From assembly GCF_021729145.1 (NCBI RefSeq), contig NZ_JAJSLW010000008.1, positions 124,001-188,000 on the forward strand: a DNA stretch of 64,000 nt, written 5' to 3'. Both the position numbers and the translations under genes were made by a program. The notes under the pieces were generated by a model. The model did not search any database. It worked only from the letters and a program-made list of their open reading frames with translations, and was not told the origin of the DNA. This DNA comes from Membranihabitans maritimus (lineage in GTDB: Bacteria > Bacteroidota > Bacteroidia > Chitinophagales > Saprospiraceae). Positions 16,474-26,016 of the stretch are shown here, one piece after another. The first letter of the stretch is position 1. Each line of letters opens with the position of its first letter.

Positions 16474-16932
16474 ATGGTAAATATTATTCATCGTATAGGT
16501 ATTATGTCCCCTGTGTCAGAAGTTTATAAGGTGTTGTCGTCAGCTGAAGGTATTAGCAAATGGTGGACGCAAAATACTTCAGGGACCTCTGAAGTGGGTA
16601 CAATAATGGGTGTGCAATTCCATTCACCAGAAGGAGATGAGGTTGGTAATATGGAAATGATTATCAAAGCACTAGAACCCGGTAAAAAGATCCATTGGTA
16701 CTTTACAGCAGGACCTGATGAGTGGATTGATACAGAGGTAGTATTCAATCTATATGAGGAAGGAGATTATACTATTGTTTTATTTGAACATAAAAATTGG
16801 AAAAAGGCGGTGGAGTTTACCGCACATTGCAGTATGAAGTGGGCAGTTTTCTTGCTTAGTCTCAAGGAATTAGTAGAAACCGGAACGGGAAAACCATCTC
16901 CCTGGGATATTAAGATTGATAATTGGAATTAA
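16474..16932 (+). CDS. SRPBCC (AHSA1-like) domain protein
   Basis: A 152-residue single-domain protein of the START/Bet v1-like SRPBCC superfamily, close to the AHSA1 (activator of Hsp90) group. It begins with the typical I-x-x-P-V-x-x-V-Y-x-x-L start (IGIMSPVSEVYKVLSS), and contains KWWTQNTSG and the C-terminal helix SLKELVETGTGKP. It is cytoplasmic, with no signal peptide. Its divergent neighbour is a GlxA-type regulator that may control it. These proteins bind hydrophobic ligands, but the ligand cannot be predicted. Confidence 0.85.
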   Translation: MVNIIHRIGIMSPVSEVYKVLSSAEGISKWWTQNTSGTSEVGTIMGVQFHSPEGDEVGNMEMIIKALEPGKKIHWYFTAGPDEWIDTEVVFNLYEEGDYTIVLFEHKNWKKAVEFTAHCSMKWAVFLLSLKELVETGTGKPSPWDIKIDNWN

Positions 16933-17276
16933 ACAGACTTACTCTCATCCAATCGAATAGATATGGCCTGAATTCCCTAATAATTATAGTTTTTGATGAA
17001 TAAGAAGGGGAAGGAAGTTGCAAACCTTTATCTTTATTTGGCGCCATAATTCTGTAGTTATATAGAATAAAGGAAAAGGGGAAACCGGAGTAAATTAGAC
17101 GTTCCTGATCAAGTTTACGAGTTAGGATCTCCTTTCTCCATGAAAACTGAGATTATATTTCTGAATAATGGGCTATATTCGTTGTCAGCATAAGCCCCAT
17201 ATGGTTTACGATTACTATAATAAAGTGGTATCGATCCTAAGTATTCAATGAATTCGGGATATTACGAATAGAATTT
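16933..17276. other. Non-coding region, no recognised element
   Basis: About 340 bp between the convergent SRPBCC and arfB genes. No open reading frame, strong hairpin, or repeat could be recognised. Confidence 0.4.
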
Positions 17277-17702
17277 CTAAGGTTCATTAAGATCTGGCTT
17301 CTTTCGTGATTGCTTTAACTTGGATTGATGTTTTTTATCCTTTTTCCTTTTCTTCTTACTGGCTTTTGTTGGGTGTGTTTTTCTACGTACTTTTTTCTTT
17401 TGAAAAGTGTTTCGAATTAATCTTTTCCAACGTTTTGTTACGATTTCTTTATTAAGGACCTGAGATCTTTCATTTTGACTTTGTAATTGAATAATGCTTC
17501 CTTTGACAATATATTTTTGAAGTTTTTCCAATATAAGATGACGATCCCTTTCGGTTAAGTATTTAGACTGGAAAATATCCCAGTGTAAGATGACTTTTGT
17601 CTCCACTTTGTTGACGTGCTGTCCTCCGCTACCACCGGATCTGGCAGTAGTGAACCATAATTCTTTCTGACAATTATCTATTATTTCTTCAATTCTCCCC
17701 AT
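17277..17702 (-). CDS. arfB: Alternative ribosome-rescue peptidyl-tRNA hydrolase ArfB (YaeJ)
   Basis: A 141-residue class-I release-factor-like protein. It has the catalytic GGQ motif in SGGSGGQHVNKVETKV (GGQ at residues 26-28) and a strongly basic C-terminal tail rich in Lys and Arg (about 108-141). This tail enters the empty mRNA channel of stalled ribosomes in ArfB. There is no codon-recognition domain, and the length is typical. It releases peptides from ribosomes lacking a stop codon. It stands alone, about 60 bp downstream of a GNAT gene on the same strand. Confidence 0.93.
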   Translation of the reverse strand: MGRIEEIIDNCQKELWFTTARSGGSGGQHVNKVETKVILHWDIFQSKYLTERDRHLILEKLQKYIVKGSIIQLQSQNERSQVLNKEIVTKRWKRLIRNTFQKKKVRRKTHPTKASKKKRKKDKKHQSKLKQSRKKPDLNEP

Positions 17703-17760
17703 AGATGCTGAAACAACAGGAACGTACTAAATAAAATTCCAAAGGGTACAATATTTTATG

Positions 17761-18270
17761 TTATTGCCGATTGATCAACTTTTCAAACACGAAATCATTC
17801 ATAAAAAAATTATTCCCTATATCAATTAATTCTTCTTTAACCAGTATGAAACCAATTTTTTCGTAAAAGTATTTAGCAGGATTATTTTTGTTGACGTTGA
17901 GAGTAAGTTTAATATTATTATTTTGTGTAGCTATGGACAGGATTTTGTTGACGAGTTTTTTACCGACCCCCTGTCCCTGGTATGCTGGTAAGATATATAA
18001 TTTATGGACCTTGGTGGTTTGAGAGTGGTTGTAATTTACTTCGGCACTAATAAATCCACAGGGAATCTTATCAATAAATGCCAGGTAAAAATAAAAATTT
18101 TCATCTGCGATTTGTTTTGAAAGAGAAGGGGGATTGTACATCCACTCCAACATGTATTGTATTTGCTTGTGAGAGAGAATGTTTTCAAATGTATCGGGCC
18201 ACGTTTTAAGGGCTATGTTTTGAATGGTAGAAACATCTTTAAGGCAGGCTTTCTGAATGCTTATCTTCAT
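17761..18270 (-). CDS. GNAT-family N-acetyltransferase
   Basis: A 169-residue acetyltransferase. The acetyl-CoA-binding motif A is LPAYQGQGVGKKLVNKIL (Q-x-x-G-x-G near residues 96-101), followed by the family's NPAKYFYEKIGF segment. It is cytoplasmic and its substrate cannot be predicted. It lies 10 bp downstream of an SRPBCC gene on the same strand, and ArfB follows 58 bp later, so the three could be one transcript. Confidence 0.88.
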   Translation of the reverse strand: MKISIQKACLKDVSTIQNIALKTWPDTFENILSHKQIQYMLEWMYNPPSLSKQIADENFYFYLAFIDKIPCGFISAEVNYNHSQTTKVHKLYILPAYQGQGVGKKLVNKILSIATQNNNIKLTLNVNKNNPAKYFYEKIGFILVKEELIDIGNNFFMNDFVFEKLINRQ

Positions 18271-18280
18271 AATCTATTCA

Positions 18281-18736
18281 TTAGGAAGAAAACAGATGCA
18301 GTAATTTCTTTTCTCTATATTCAAAAATTTCTTGAACCCGGTTTTTTACAAATAGATAATGAACCCATTCACCAAGGATTCCAAAGGGTAATTTATAGTG
18401 TAATAAATCTTTAATTTCGGTATGGTTCGAATCAATTTGTTTAAAAAAATGTTGGTGGTGCCATATTGAATACGGACCGGTGATTTGATTGTCAATAAAG
18501 AAATCTGGGGCATGGATTTGGGTGATTTCAGTAGTCCACTTCATGGGAATATTCAAAAACGGGCGTACAATGTATTGTATTATCTGTCCGGGATACATAG
18601 GGGATAATTCGGTTGATATTATTTGAAATCCCATATCGTCCGGTGTCAATAAATCCAGATTTAGTGGGTCTGAAAAAAAGCTCCAGGCTTCATTAATATT
18701 TACGGGAATAATGGTTTTTTTTTCGAGTTTATACAT
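18281..18736 (-). CDS. SRPBCC family ligand-binding protein
   Basis: A protein of about 151 residues in the SRPBCC superfamily, of the group often annotated as cell-division-inhibitor-like or CDP-paratose-epimerase-associated cyclase-like proteins. Recognisable segments are PVNINEAWSFFSDPLNLDLL at the start and a tryptophan-containing central sheet (TTEITQIHAPDFFIDNQ), then GPYSIWHHQHFF. The frame is open to 18763, but the methionine at 18736 starts the conserved part, and a transcription terminator lies just upstream at 18751-18778, so the shorter start is chosen. Ligand unknown. Confidence 0.82.
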   Translation of the reverse strand: MYKLEKKTIIPVNINEAWSFFSDPLNLDLLTPDDMGFQIISTELSPMYPGQIIQYIVRPFLNIPMKWTTEITQIHAPDFFIDNQITGPYSIWHHQHFFKQIDSNHTEIKDLLHYKLPFGILGEWVHYLFVKNRVQEIFEYREKKLLHLFSS

Positions 18737-18750
18737 ACTGGTAAATATAA

Positions 18751-18778
18751 AAAGCCCTATCAAAATTGACAGGGCTTT
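18751..18778 (-). terminator. Rho-independent terminator after the RRM protein gene
   Basis: On the minus strand the sequence forms a 12-bp stem starting AAAGCCCT (one G-U pair) with a 4-nt loop, followed by TTTTTATATTT. It lies about 80 bp downstream of the RNA-binding protein's stop codon and before the SRPBCC start. This is the clearest intrinsic terminator in the window. Confidence 0.8.
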
Positions 18779-18859
18779 AGTCTTTTCTTCATCTAATATA
18801 TCTGATCCCGATTTTAATGGATCATTAATTATATGACAAAATAATCTTTAACAATGCGA

Positions 18860-19189
18860 TCAATATGATCTTCTTGATCCTTGTCCGCGACCTCCGCCGC
18901 CTCTACGGTTCTTGTTAAATCCTCCTCTTCCTCCGCCACCGCGGTTTTCTTTTGGACGAGCTTCTTTAACCACGATAGTATTTCCATCTAATTCGCTTTC
19001 ATCAAGTGACTCAATAGCTGTTTTAGCTTCTTCATCGTCAAACATTTCGACGAATCCAAAACACTTGGAATTACCCGTTTCACGGTCCATTATTACTTTT
19101 GCGGATTTAACCCCGCCGAACTGACTAAATGCTTCTTCCAACTCGTAATCTGAGGTGTTTGGATTAAGCTTTGCTACAAAAATGTTCAT
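18860..19189 (-). CDS. RRM-domain RNA-binding protein with Gly/Arg tail
   Basis: About 109 residues: one RNA-recognition motif (about 2-80) followed by a tail rich in Gly and Arg. RNP2 is seen as IFVAKLNP at the start and RNP1 as KCFGFVEM in the middle. These small glycine-rich RRM proteins occur in many Bacteroidota and cyanobacteria, where several respond to cold; that role is only a family expectation. The frame is open to 19261, but the methionine at 19189 starts directly at RNP2 and is clearly the better start. It ends in a strong terminator. Confidence 0.9.
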   Translation of the reverse strand: MNIFVAKLNPNTSDYELEEAFSQFGGVKSAKVIMDRETGNSKCFGFVEMFDDEEAKTAIESLDESELDGNTIVVKEARPKENRGGGGRGGFNKNRRGGGGRGQGSRRSY

Positions 19190-19328
19190 TTTTAAAATAT
19201 TATATAAAAAAATAATTACTCGAAAAACCGAATGATACACATATAGCAAAGTCAGAAACAAATTTCGGCATTATCGCTACAATTATCAATCTTATAGTAA
19301 AGGTATTGTATTTTCAGTAAATAAAATG

Positions 19329-20390
19329 TTAATCTTTTAAAATATTATGGACGATATAATCTCCAACTTCAGAACATTTTTTTGCAGAACCCGGATTGAT
19401 ATCCACAGTTGCGTAATTATTTTCCAAACATGTATTGACTGCCTCTTTAATTGAATTTGCTTCATCAAATAAATTCCAGTGTTCTAACATCATAGCCGCG
19501 GATAAGATTGCAGCCATAGGATTGGCTATATCTTGTCCTTTTGCTTGCGGATAGGAACCGTGTATAGGTTCAAACATACTGCTTGACACCCCAATAGAAG
19601 CACTCGGTAACAACCCTAATGAACCACTAATCGTAGATGCTTCGTCCGAAATTATATCGCCAAACATATTTGAAGTAAGAATTACATCAAACTGGGATGG
19701 GTTGAGAATGACCTGCATGGCAGCATTGTCCACAAAAAGGAAGTCCAATGTGACATCGGGATAATCAGAAGCCAATTTTTGAACCACTTTTCTCCATAGC
19801 CTGGATGACGCCAGGACGTTAGCTTTATCTACAAGAGTTATTTTTTTTCTGCGGTTTTGTGCAGCTTCGAAAGCTAGTTTTGCAATCCGTTGTATTTCTT
19901 CTTCCTCATAGTACATGAGATCAGAAGCTTTCCCGGATCCATCGTCTTCCTTTTTTTCACCGAAATAAATTCCTCCTGTTAGTTCGCGATAGATAATAAA
20001 GTCACATCCTTTTATTCTGTTTTCTCGTAAAGGAGAGAGATCGAGAATAGAATCGAATGCCATAACCGGTCTCAAATTTGCGAAGAGTTGGAGTTCTTTT
20101 CTCAATTTCAGCAAACCTTGTTCTGGTCGCACTTTTGCTTCTGGATCATTATCGTATTTGGGGTCACCAATGGCTCCGAAAAGAACAGCATCTGTGTTTT
20201 TACAAATTTCTAAGGTAGAGGAAGGCAGTGGGTCTCCGTGTCGGTCAATGGCAATAGCTCCTGCATCCGCTTCCTGATATTCAAATGTGTGGTTGTATTT
20301 TTTTGCTATGGCATCGAGTACTTTTCGTGCTTCTTTCGTCACTTCCGGTCCAATTCCGTCACCGGCCAAAACGGCTATTTTTTTATTCAT
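19329..20390 (-). CDS. leuB: 3-isopropylmalate dehydrogenase
   Basis: A 353-residue enzyme of the isocitrate/isopropylmalate dehydrogenase family that oxidises and decarboxylates 3-isopropylmalate to 2-oxoisocaproate in leucine synthesis. It has LAGDGIGPEV at the N-terminus, the substrate-binding RELTGGIYFG segment near residue 135, the metal-binding VDNAAMQ and NMFGDIISDEAS blocks, and the NAD-binding EPIHGSYP near 278. Full length. It is the last gene of leuACDB, about 100 bp after leuD, the only sizeable gap in the operon. Confidence 0.96.
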   Translation of the reverse strand: MNKKIAVLAGDGIGPEVTKEARKVLDAIAKKYNHTFEYQEADAGAIAIDRHGDPLPSSTLEICKNTDAVLFGAIGDPKYDNDPEAKVRPEQGLLKLRKELQLFANLRPVMAFDSILDLSPLRENRIKGCDFIIYRELTGGIYFGEKKEDDGSGKASDLMYYEEEEIQRIAKLAFEAAQNRRKKITLVDKANVLASSRLWRKVVQKLASDYPDVTLDFLFVDNAAMQVILNPSQFDVILTSNMFGDIISDEASTISGSLGLLPSASIGVSSSMFEPIHGSYPQAKGQDIANPMAAILSAAMMLEHWNLFDEANSIKEAVNTCLENNYATVDINPGSAKKCSEVGDYIVHNILKD

Positions 20391-20491
20391 ATTATATATT
20401 TATAGATTCCGGGAGGTAGTTTTTTTAGTAAAGGTTTTGCGAAATGTAGTCCGGAACACTTTTTAATTTAACTTTTCAACACAAGATTTGC

Positions 20492-21100
20492 CTAAGAGAG
20501 GGGCTTGTGGATATATTCCCTTTCTTGCTCAAATTGTACAATCTTATCTTGCAAAGAAAGTAGGTAATCTATATCGTCATACCCATTGAGAAGGCACATT
20601 TTTTTATATTCATCTATTTCGAAGGGCTGGGTGTTTCCGTCCGGTAATATCTTTACAAATTGTTCCGGTAAATTGACGGATATTTTAGTATTCGGATCGG
20701 ACGTTATAGCATTGAATAATTGGTCAAGATATTCTGGACTAACCTGTATGGGCAGGATTCCGTTGTTGAGAGCATTGCCTTTAAAAATATCGGCAAAAAA
20801 GCTTGATATTACTACGCGAAATCCATAACCATATAAAGCCCAGGCAGCGTGTTCCCGACTTGAACCACATCCAAAGTTTTTGCCAGCTACTAAAATAGAA
20901 CCTGAATAGATCGGACTGTTTAAAATAAAATCAGCGTTGGGTTTATCGTCTTTATCATATCTCCAGTCGTAAAACAAATTGTCTCCAAAGCCTTCTTTGT
21001 CTATGGCTTTCAAAAAACGGGCAGGAATAATTTGATCCGTATCAATGTCTTCCATTGGCATAGGGACCGCGGTATCTTGTAAAATTTCTAATTTTTCCAT
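20492..21100 (-). CDS. leuD: 3-isopropylmalate dehydratase small subunit
   Basis: A 202-residue swivel-domain subunit of isopropylmalate isomerase. The motifs are [14 protein letters not shown] near the start, [18 protein letters not shown] near residue 75, and [19 protein letters not shown]. Together with LeuC it converts 2-isopropylmalate to 3-isopropylmalate. It lies 9 bp downstream of leuC. Confidence 0.96.
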   Translation of the reverse strand: MEKLEILQDTAVPMPMEDIDTDQIIPARFLKAIDKEGFGDNLFYDWRYDKDDKPNADFILNSPIYSGSILVAGKNFGCGSSREHAAWALYGYGFRVVISSFFADIFKGNALNNGILPIQVSPEYLDQLFNAITSDPNTKISVNLPEQFVKILPDGNTQPFEIDEYKKMCLLNGYDDIDYLLSLQDKIVQFEQEREYIHKPLS

Positions 21101-21109
21101 AGTAAGAAT

Positions 21110-22498
21110 TTAATTTTCTCTTGCATCAACAATTTTTCCACTAATCGCAGCTGCAGCCGCTGTTAACGGGCTTGCAAGAATAGTCCTGGCTCCCGGGCCC
21201 TGGCGTCCTTCAAAATTTCGGTTAGAAGTCGAAATACAATATTCTCCTGCAGGTATCTTATCCTCATTCATTCCCAGGCAAGCAGAACATCCTGCCTCCC
21301 GGAATTCGAATCCCGCTTCTGTAAGGATTACATTTAAACCTTCTTCGATTGCCTGTTTACTAACCCTTTGCGATCCGGGTACAATCATGGCTCTAACGGA
21401 TTCATTTACCTTCTTCCCTTTGACATATTCGGCAACAATACGAAGGTCTTCAATTCTTGAATTCGTACAACTTCCAATGAATACATTCTGGATAGTAATT
21501 CCTTTCATCGGTTGTCCGGGCTTCAAACCCATATATTTTAGAGACTTTGCGAATGATTCGGGTTTTGCCGTATCTATTTTCTCTGGAATAATCTCTGTAA
21601 TTTTAAGCCCCATACCAGGATTGGTACCATATGTTACCATAGGTTCAATATCAGAAGCTTCAAAAGAGTATTCGATATCAAAATTCGCATCTTCATCACT
21701 CTTAAGTGTTTTCCAATATTCCAATGATCGACTCCAATCTTCACCTTCAGGCGCAAATTTTCGACCTTTAATATAATCAAAGGTCGTCTGGTCCGGAGCT
21801 ATCAGACCACCTCGTGCCCCCATTTCTATACTCATATTGCAAATTGTCATTCTTGCTTCCATACTGAGACTGCGAATGGCTTCTCCGGCGTATTCAATAA
21901 AATAACCCGTTCCCCCACCAGCAGAAAGTTTGGATAAAAGGTATAGAATAATGTCCTTGGATAGCACTCCATTTTGTAATTGACCATTTACGGTTATACG
22001 CATCCTTTTTGGTTTACTTACTAATAGGGTCTGCGTTGCAAAAACTTGCTCAACCTGGCTAGTTCCTATACCAAAAGCTATAGTTCCAAAAGCACCATGA
22101 GTAGATGTATGGCTATCACCGCAAACGATTGTCATACCGGGCTGGGTAATACCCAACTCAGGTCCAATGACATGCACTATTCCCTGATTTTGATGTCCAA
22201 GTCCGTATAATCTGACATCAAAATCTTCACAGTTTTCAGACAAAGTTTCTACCTGTTTCCGGCTTAATGGTTCCGAAATTGGTAAATGTTGGTTGATTGT
22301 CGGTACATTATGGTCTGCAGTAGCTACAGTCTGGTCCTTCCTAAACAGTGGAATACCCCGGGTTTTCAAACCAGAAAATGCCTGAGGGCTTGTAACCTCG
22401 TGGATAAAATGGCGGTCAATATAAAGGACATCCTGGGCGCCATTTACCTGGTGGACAACATGTGCATCCCAAATTTTATCAAATAATGTTTTTCCCAT
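21110..22498 (-). CDS. leuC: 3-isopropylmalate dehydratase large subunit
   Basis: A 462-residue aconitase-family protein. The 4Fe-4S cysteines sit in [14 protein letters not shown] near residue 345 and in GCSACLGMN near 405-410. The start region KIWDAHVV and the segment [14 protein letters not shown] are typical of LeuC. It lies 2 bp downstream of leuA and acts as a heterodimer with LeuD. Confidence 0.96.
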   Translation of the reverse strand: MGKTLFDKIWDAHVVHQVNGAQDVLYIDRHFIHEVTSPQAFSGLKTRGIPLFRKDQTVATADHNVPTINQHLPISEPLSRKQVETLSENCEDFDVRLYGLGHQNQGIVHVIGPELGITQPGMTIVCGDSHTSTHGAFGTIAFGIGTSQVEQVFATQTLLVSKPKRMRITVNGQLQNGVLSKDIILYLLSKLSAGGGTGYFIEYAGEAIRSLSMEARMTICNMSIEMGARGGLIAPDQTTFDYIKGRKFAPEGEDWSRSLEYWKTLKSDEDANFDIEYSFEASDIEPMVTYGTNPGMGLKITEIIPEKIDTAKPESFAKSLKYMGLKPGQPMKGITIQNVFIGSCTNSRIEDLRIVAEYVKGKKVNESVRAMIVPGSQRVSKQAIEEGLNVILTEAGFEFREAGCSACLGMNEDKIPAGEYCISTSNRNFEGRQGPGARTILASPLTAAAAAISGKIVDAREN

Positions 22499-22500
22499 AA

Positions 22501-23670
22501 CTATTTTGAATATTCAGCGTAAATGGAATCTTTATTTTCAGAAAGAAAAGTCAATTCTTCTTCTCGAATTTCTTTTTTCTCATCAGCCAATTGTAAAAAT
22601 CTTTCATAGAGCGCATCCAGCTCTAATTTTGTTACTTCACAACCAAACTCTTTTAATCTAAATGCTAGAGCAGCTCTACCACTTCGGGCGGTTAAAACGA
22701 TTGAAGATTTATCAACACCTACTTCAGCCGGGTCAATAATTTCATACGTTGACCGCTCTTTAATTACACCGTCCTGGTGAATACCTGAAGAATGGGCAAA
22801 AGCATTTGAGCCAACAATTGCTTTATTAGGCTGTACAATCATTCCCATCTCCCGTGAGACCATATTACTTGTTTCTTGCAATAATGGTGTATTTATGTCT
22901 GTGTAGAAACCCAATTCATCGTGTTGCTTAATCGTCATTACACATTCTTCCAGAGAAGTATTTCCGGCTCTTTCTCCAATTCCATTGATTGTACATTCAA
23001 TTTGTCGGGCACCATTGATTACTCCGTAAATGCTATTGGCTGTTGCCAAGCCCAGGTCATTGTGACAATGGGTAGAAATAATTACGTTTTGCAGACCCTT
23101 TAGATTGGCAGCTAGAAAAGCGATTTTTTCACCGTATTCATAGGGAAGGCAATACCCTGTTGTGTCCGGTATATTAAGGACAGTAGCACCTGCGTCAATC
23201 GCAGTTTGGCAAGCTCTTGCCAAAAATTCATTTCGCGTTCTACCCGCATCTTCGGCATAAAATTCTACATCTTCTACAAATGATTTAGCATAGGATATAG
23301 CATCTTTAATCCTTTCAAGAATTTGCTCTTCTGTACTTTTAAATTTGTATTTTATATGGTTTTCAGACGTACCTATCCCCGTATGAATCCTGGGACGCGC
23401 ACATCCTTCCAGTGCTTCTGCAGCAACTTTTATATCGTTTTTAACTGCTCTGGAAAGTCCACAAACAGTACTTTTTTTTATTTTTTGCCCTAATTCACGT
23501 ACAGATTGAAAATCACCTGGTGATGAAACAGGAAATCCGGCTTCAATTACGTCTACTCCAAGCTTTTCTAACTGGGTAGCTAAAATTAGCTTTTGTTCCT
23601 TGTTTAATCTGCATCCTGGGACTTGTTCACCGTCCCGTAATGTTGTATCGAAAATGTGTATTTTCGTCAT
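22501..23670 (-). CDS. leuA: 2-isopropylmalate synthase, short form without C-terminal regulatory domain
   Basis: A 389-residue member of the HMG-CoA-lyase-like (DRE-TIM) family. The motif [13 protein letters not shown] is at the N-terminus, [14 protein letters not shown] near residue 200, and NGIGERAGN near 233. It condenses 2-oxoisovalerate with acetyl-CoA. Its place ahead of leuCDB supports isopropylmalate over citramalate or homocitrate synthesis. It lacks the roughly 120-residue C-terminal domain through which leucine inhibits the long LeuA enzymes, so feedback may be absent or different. It is the first gene of the operon, divergent from the 518-residue gene. Confidence 0.93.
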   Translation of the reverse strand: MTKIHIFDTTLRDGEQVPGCRLNKEQKLILATQLEKLGVDVIEAGFPVSSPGDFQSVRELGQKIKKSTVCGLSRAVKNDIKVAAEALEGCARPRIHTGIGTSENHIKYKFKSTEEQILERIKDAISYAKSFVEDVEFYAEDAGRTRNEFLARACQTAIDAGATVLNIPDTTGYCLPYEYGEKIAFLAANLKGLQNVIISTHCHNDLGLATANSIYGVINGARQIECTINGIGERAGNTSLEECVMTIKQHDELGFYTDINTPLLQETSNMVSREMGMIVQPNKAIVGSNAFAHSSGIHQDGVIKERSTYEIIDPAEVGVDKSSIVLTARSGRAALAFRLKEFGCEVTKLELDALYERFLQLADEKKEIREEELTFLSENKDSIYAEYSK

Positions 23671-23804
23671 ATAACTCTTACTTTTGTATAATTTACTTTT
23701 ACTAAAATAAAGATAAGCCTGTATTTGTTTATATTAATTCAAATAATGTCTTACAGGTCATAAGTTATAGAAAAGAGTCTTAATAATTTGATTTACAGAA
23801 CTTA

Positions 23805-25361
23805 ATGAAATTTAAAAATACAACTCCCAGTAGCAAATCAGACGCATTGCTTCAGCTAATAATGTCGATGTCAAAAGCTGAAAAAAGAGCATTTAGCATT
23901 TATGTGCAGCGGGGATCTACTTCTTCAGATAATACGTATTACTACAATGTATTTATGGAGATTAACAAACGCAAGAAGTTTGATGATGAAATAATGCTTA
24001 AACAAATACCTGGGTTAAAGAAAAGCCAGTTGCCAAATATAAGAGCTAATCTTTACAAGCAAATCTTGAGTTGTTTGAGAAATCTTTATTCAAAGAAGGA
24101 TTATTTTAGTTTACTGGAGGGATTTGATTTTGCCAGAATTTTGTATGATAAGGGGTTGTATTTCCAAAGTCTTGATCAGCTGCAAAAAATAAAGGCTAAA
24201 GCAATTGAACTGCAGGAGTATTTTTTACTTGCAGATATTTTGCAGTTTGAAAAATTTATAGAAAGTCAATACATTACAAGAAGTGTTGGTGAAAGGGCAA
24301 ATAATTTGTCAGAAGAATCAGTTTTTTATTTTAAAAAGATGGAAAAAATTAATTTTCTATCGAATAAAGCCCTGAAATTATATGATTGGTATCTAAAAAA
24401 TGGATATGTCAAGAATGTTAGGGAAAAGAACGAATTAAAGGCTTTTTTCGAGAATGAAAATATTGATATTGATCTTTTTACTGCCAGTTTTTATGAATTA
24501 ATTTATTACCACCAATCGCACATGTGGTATTATTATATCAGTCAGGATTTTCAAAACTATTATCGCCACTGCCTTAAATTTGTGGATGCCTTTGAAATGT
24601 ATCCTTTGATGAAGAATGTGAAATTGCCTATTTATATGAAGGCTATACACAATTTGTGCAATGCTTTATTTTTTCTCAATAGCTATAATCGTTATCAATA
24701 TCATTTTCAAAAACTTGAGGAACTGCGAGTAGAGGTAAAGCCAGATAAAGCAAACATTGAAGGTCTGTATTATTTGTATTATTATTTGCATAAAATTGAT
24801 CTTCATGTACTGGAAGGAACCTTTCAAAAGTCGTGGGACTGGCTTCCGGACCTTATATTTCTTGTAGAGAAGAATCCCTATAACTGGGATCTTCACAGAG
24901 TGATGGTTTTTTATTACAAAATTGCTTGTTTATATTTCGGAGGAGGTAATTTTAGCCGGGCAATAGATTTTTTGAATTTAGTGATTAATCAAAAGACTTT
25001 TGACATTAGAGTAGATATTCAAAGTTATGCCCGTATTCTTAATTTAATTGCCCATTATGAATTGGGTAATCAAAGACTACTTCAATACCAGGTTAAATCC
25101 GTCTACCGGTTTCTGGGCAAAATGGAAGAGCTTCAGCAGGTTCACAAATTTATTTTTGCATTTTTGAGAAAACTTCCTACCATGAAATTGTTGGAAGTAA
25201 AAGATCATTTTCGTCAATTGAAGTCTGATTTGGAAGAATTACAAAATGATCCGATAGAAAATCGCTTTTTTCTATACTTAGACATTATTTCCTGGTTGGA
25301 AAGTAAGATAAAAAACAAGTCCGTTGAAGAAGTGATCCATAAGAAATTCTTAGACCGGTAA
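23805..25361 (+). CDS. Conserved hypothetical protein, helical, 518 residues
   Basis: I do not recognise a named domain. It has no signal peptide and no clear transmembrane segment. The sequence is rich in Tyr, Phe, Leu and Lys, and the helix pattern (for example GLYFQSLDQLQKIKAKA and GGNFSRAIDFLNLVINQK) suggests tetratricopeptide-like helical repeats. The N-terminus KSDALLQLIMSMSKAEKRAF is like a short helical domain. It resembles large uncharacterised Bacteroidota proteins; that is from memory of the style of sequence, not a search. It is divergent from leuA and followed by a 360-bp gap, so it seems to be monocistronic. Confidence 0.7.
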   Translation: MKFKNTTPSSKSDALLQLIMSMSKAEKRAFSIYVQRGSTSSDNTYYYNVFMEINKRKKFDDEIMLKQIPGLKKSQLPNIRANLYKQILSCLRNLYSKKDYFSLLEGFDFARILYDKGLYFQSLDQLQKIKAKAIELQEYFLLADILQFEKFIESQYITRSVGERANNLSEESVFYFKKMEKINFLSNKALKLYDWYLKNGYVKNVREKNELKAFFENENIDIDLFTASFYELIYYHQSHMWYYYISQDFQNYYRHCLKFVDAFEMYPLMKNVKLPIYMKAIHNLCNALFFLNSYNRYQYHFQKLEELRVEVKPDKANIEGLYYLYYYLHKIDLHVLEGTFQKSWDWLPDLIFLVEKNPYNWDLHRVMVFYYKIACLYFGGGNFSRAIDFLNLVINQKTFDIRVDIQSYARILNLIAHYELGNQRLLQYQVKSVYRFLGKMEELQQVHKFIFAFLRKLPTMKLLEVKDHFRQLKSDLEELQNDPIENRFFLYLDIISWLESKIKNKSVEEVIHKKFLDR

Positions 25362-25719
25362 GAGGTGACGAGTTTTTGTCGTGAGTATGATCGGGTAAAT
25401 CAGCCTTCCGTGGAGCGTATTTTATTATTTTAGGAGAGGTTAAACTCATTAATTCTGAATGAATATCAAGGAAAACCATTGTTCACGGAAATTATGGGAT
25501 CATCAAATCGAATCCATTTTCAGGTATACAGAGGATTCCTATCGGCAGTGGATCCTAATTGGTCAAATCATTTGAAAGTTTAAAATATTATTCAAATTTG
25601 GGTTATTTGAAATCAAATAATTCTTGATTTCTTACTGGCTATCCAAAAGCCCTGGTAGTGAAAAAGACCGACTGTGTCAATTAATAATTTTATTTCGGTA
25701 AGTCACGTTTGCTATCAGA
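25362..25719. other. Non-coding region, no recognised element
   Basis: About 360 bp between the 518-residue gene and the convergent small membrane protein gene. No convincing open reading frame, hairpin with T-run, or repeat was seen. Confidence 0.4.
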
Positions 25720-26016
25720 TTAGAAACTTCGTGTCTTAGCTATATATACCAGAATTAGGCCCAATATAGCCATACCTAATTTAAATAGAAATGAAGCCAG
25801 GCCGCTCCAGTTTTCTAGGAATCTTAAAAATGAAAAATGTACACCTACCAATGAGAGAAACACTGACATCATCCCTAAAATAAAAAGGATAAATCCCACT
25901 AAGGTAAGTATGTCATTTTTATAGATTTTCAAATTTGTTGGATCAACTCGATTTAATAAATTTAATGAGGCCTGTTTTGTTATTTTGTTGTATGCGGATA
26001 AAATACATGCCAGCAC
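25720..26016 (-). CDS. Small two-helix membrane protein, start uncertain
   Basis: Up to 98 residues with two strong hydrophobic helices (about 36-58 and 73-93 from the ATG at 26016), separated by a short loop with FLRFLENW. The first ATG lies 74 bp inside the upstream peroxidase gene. A TTG at 25932, 11 bp after that gene's stop, would give a 70-residue protein starting just before the first helix and avoids the overlap. No family is recognised. It may be a small inner-membrane protein expressed together with the exported peroxidase homologue, but no function can be stated. Confidence 0.5.
   Translation of the reverse strand: MLACILSAYNKITKQASLNLLNRVDPTNLKIYKNDILTLVGFILFILGMMSVFLSLVGVHFSFLRFLENWSGLASFLFKLGMAILGLILVYIAKTRSF

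Noticed and set aside
20391-20491. The 100-bp gap between leuD and leuB as a possible attenuator
   Set aside because: No hairpin of useful strength and no leader frame with leucine codons could be found.
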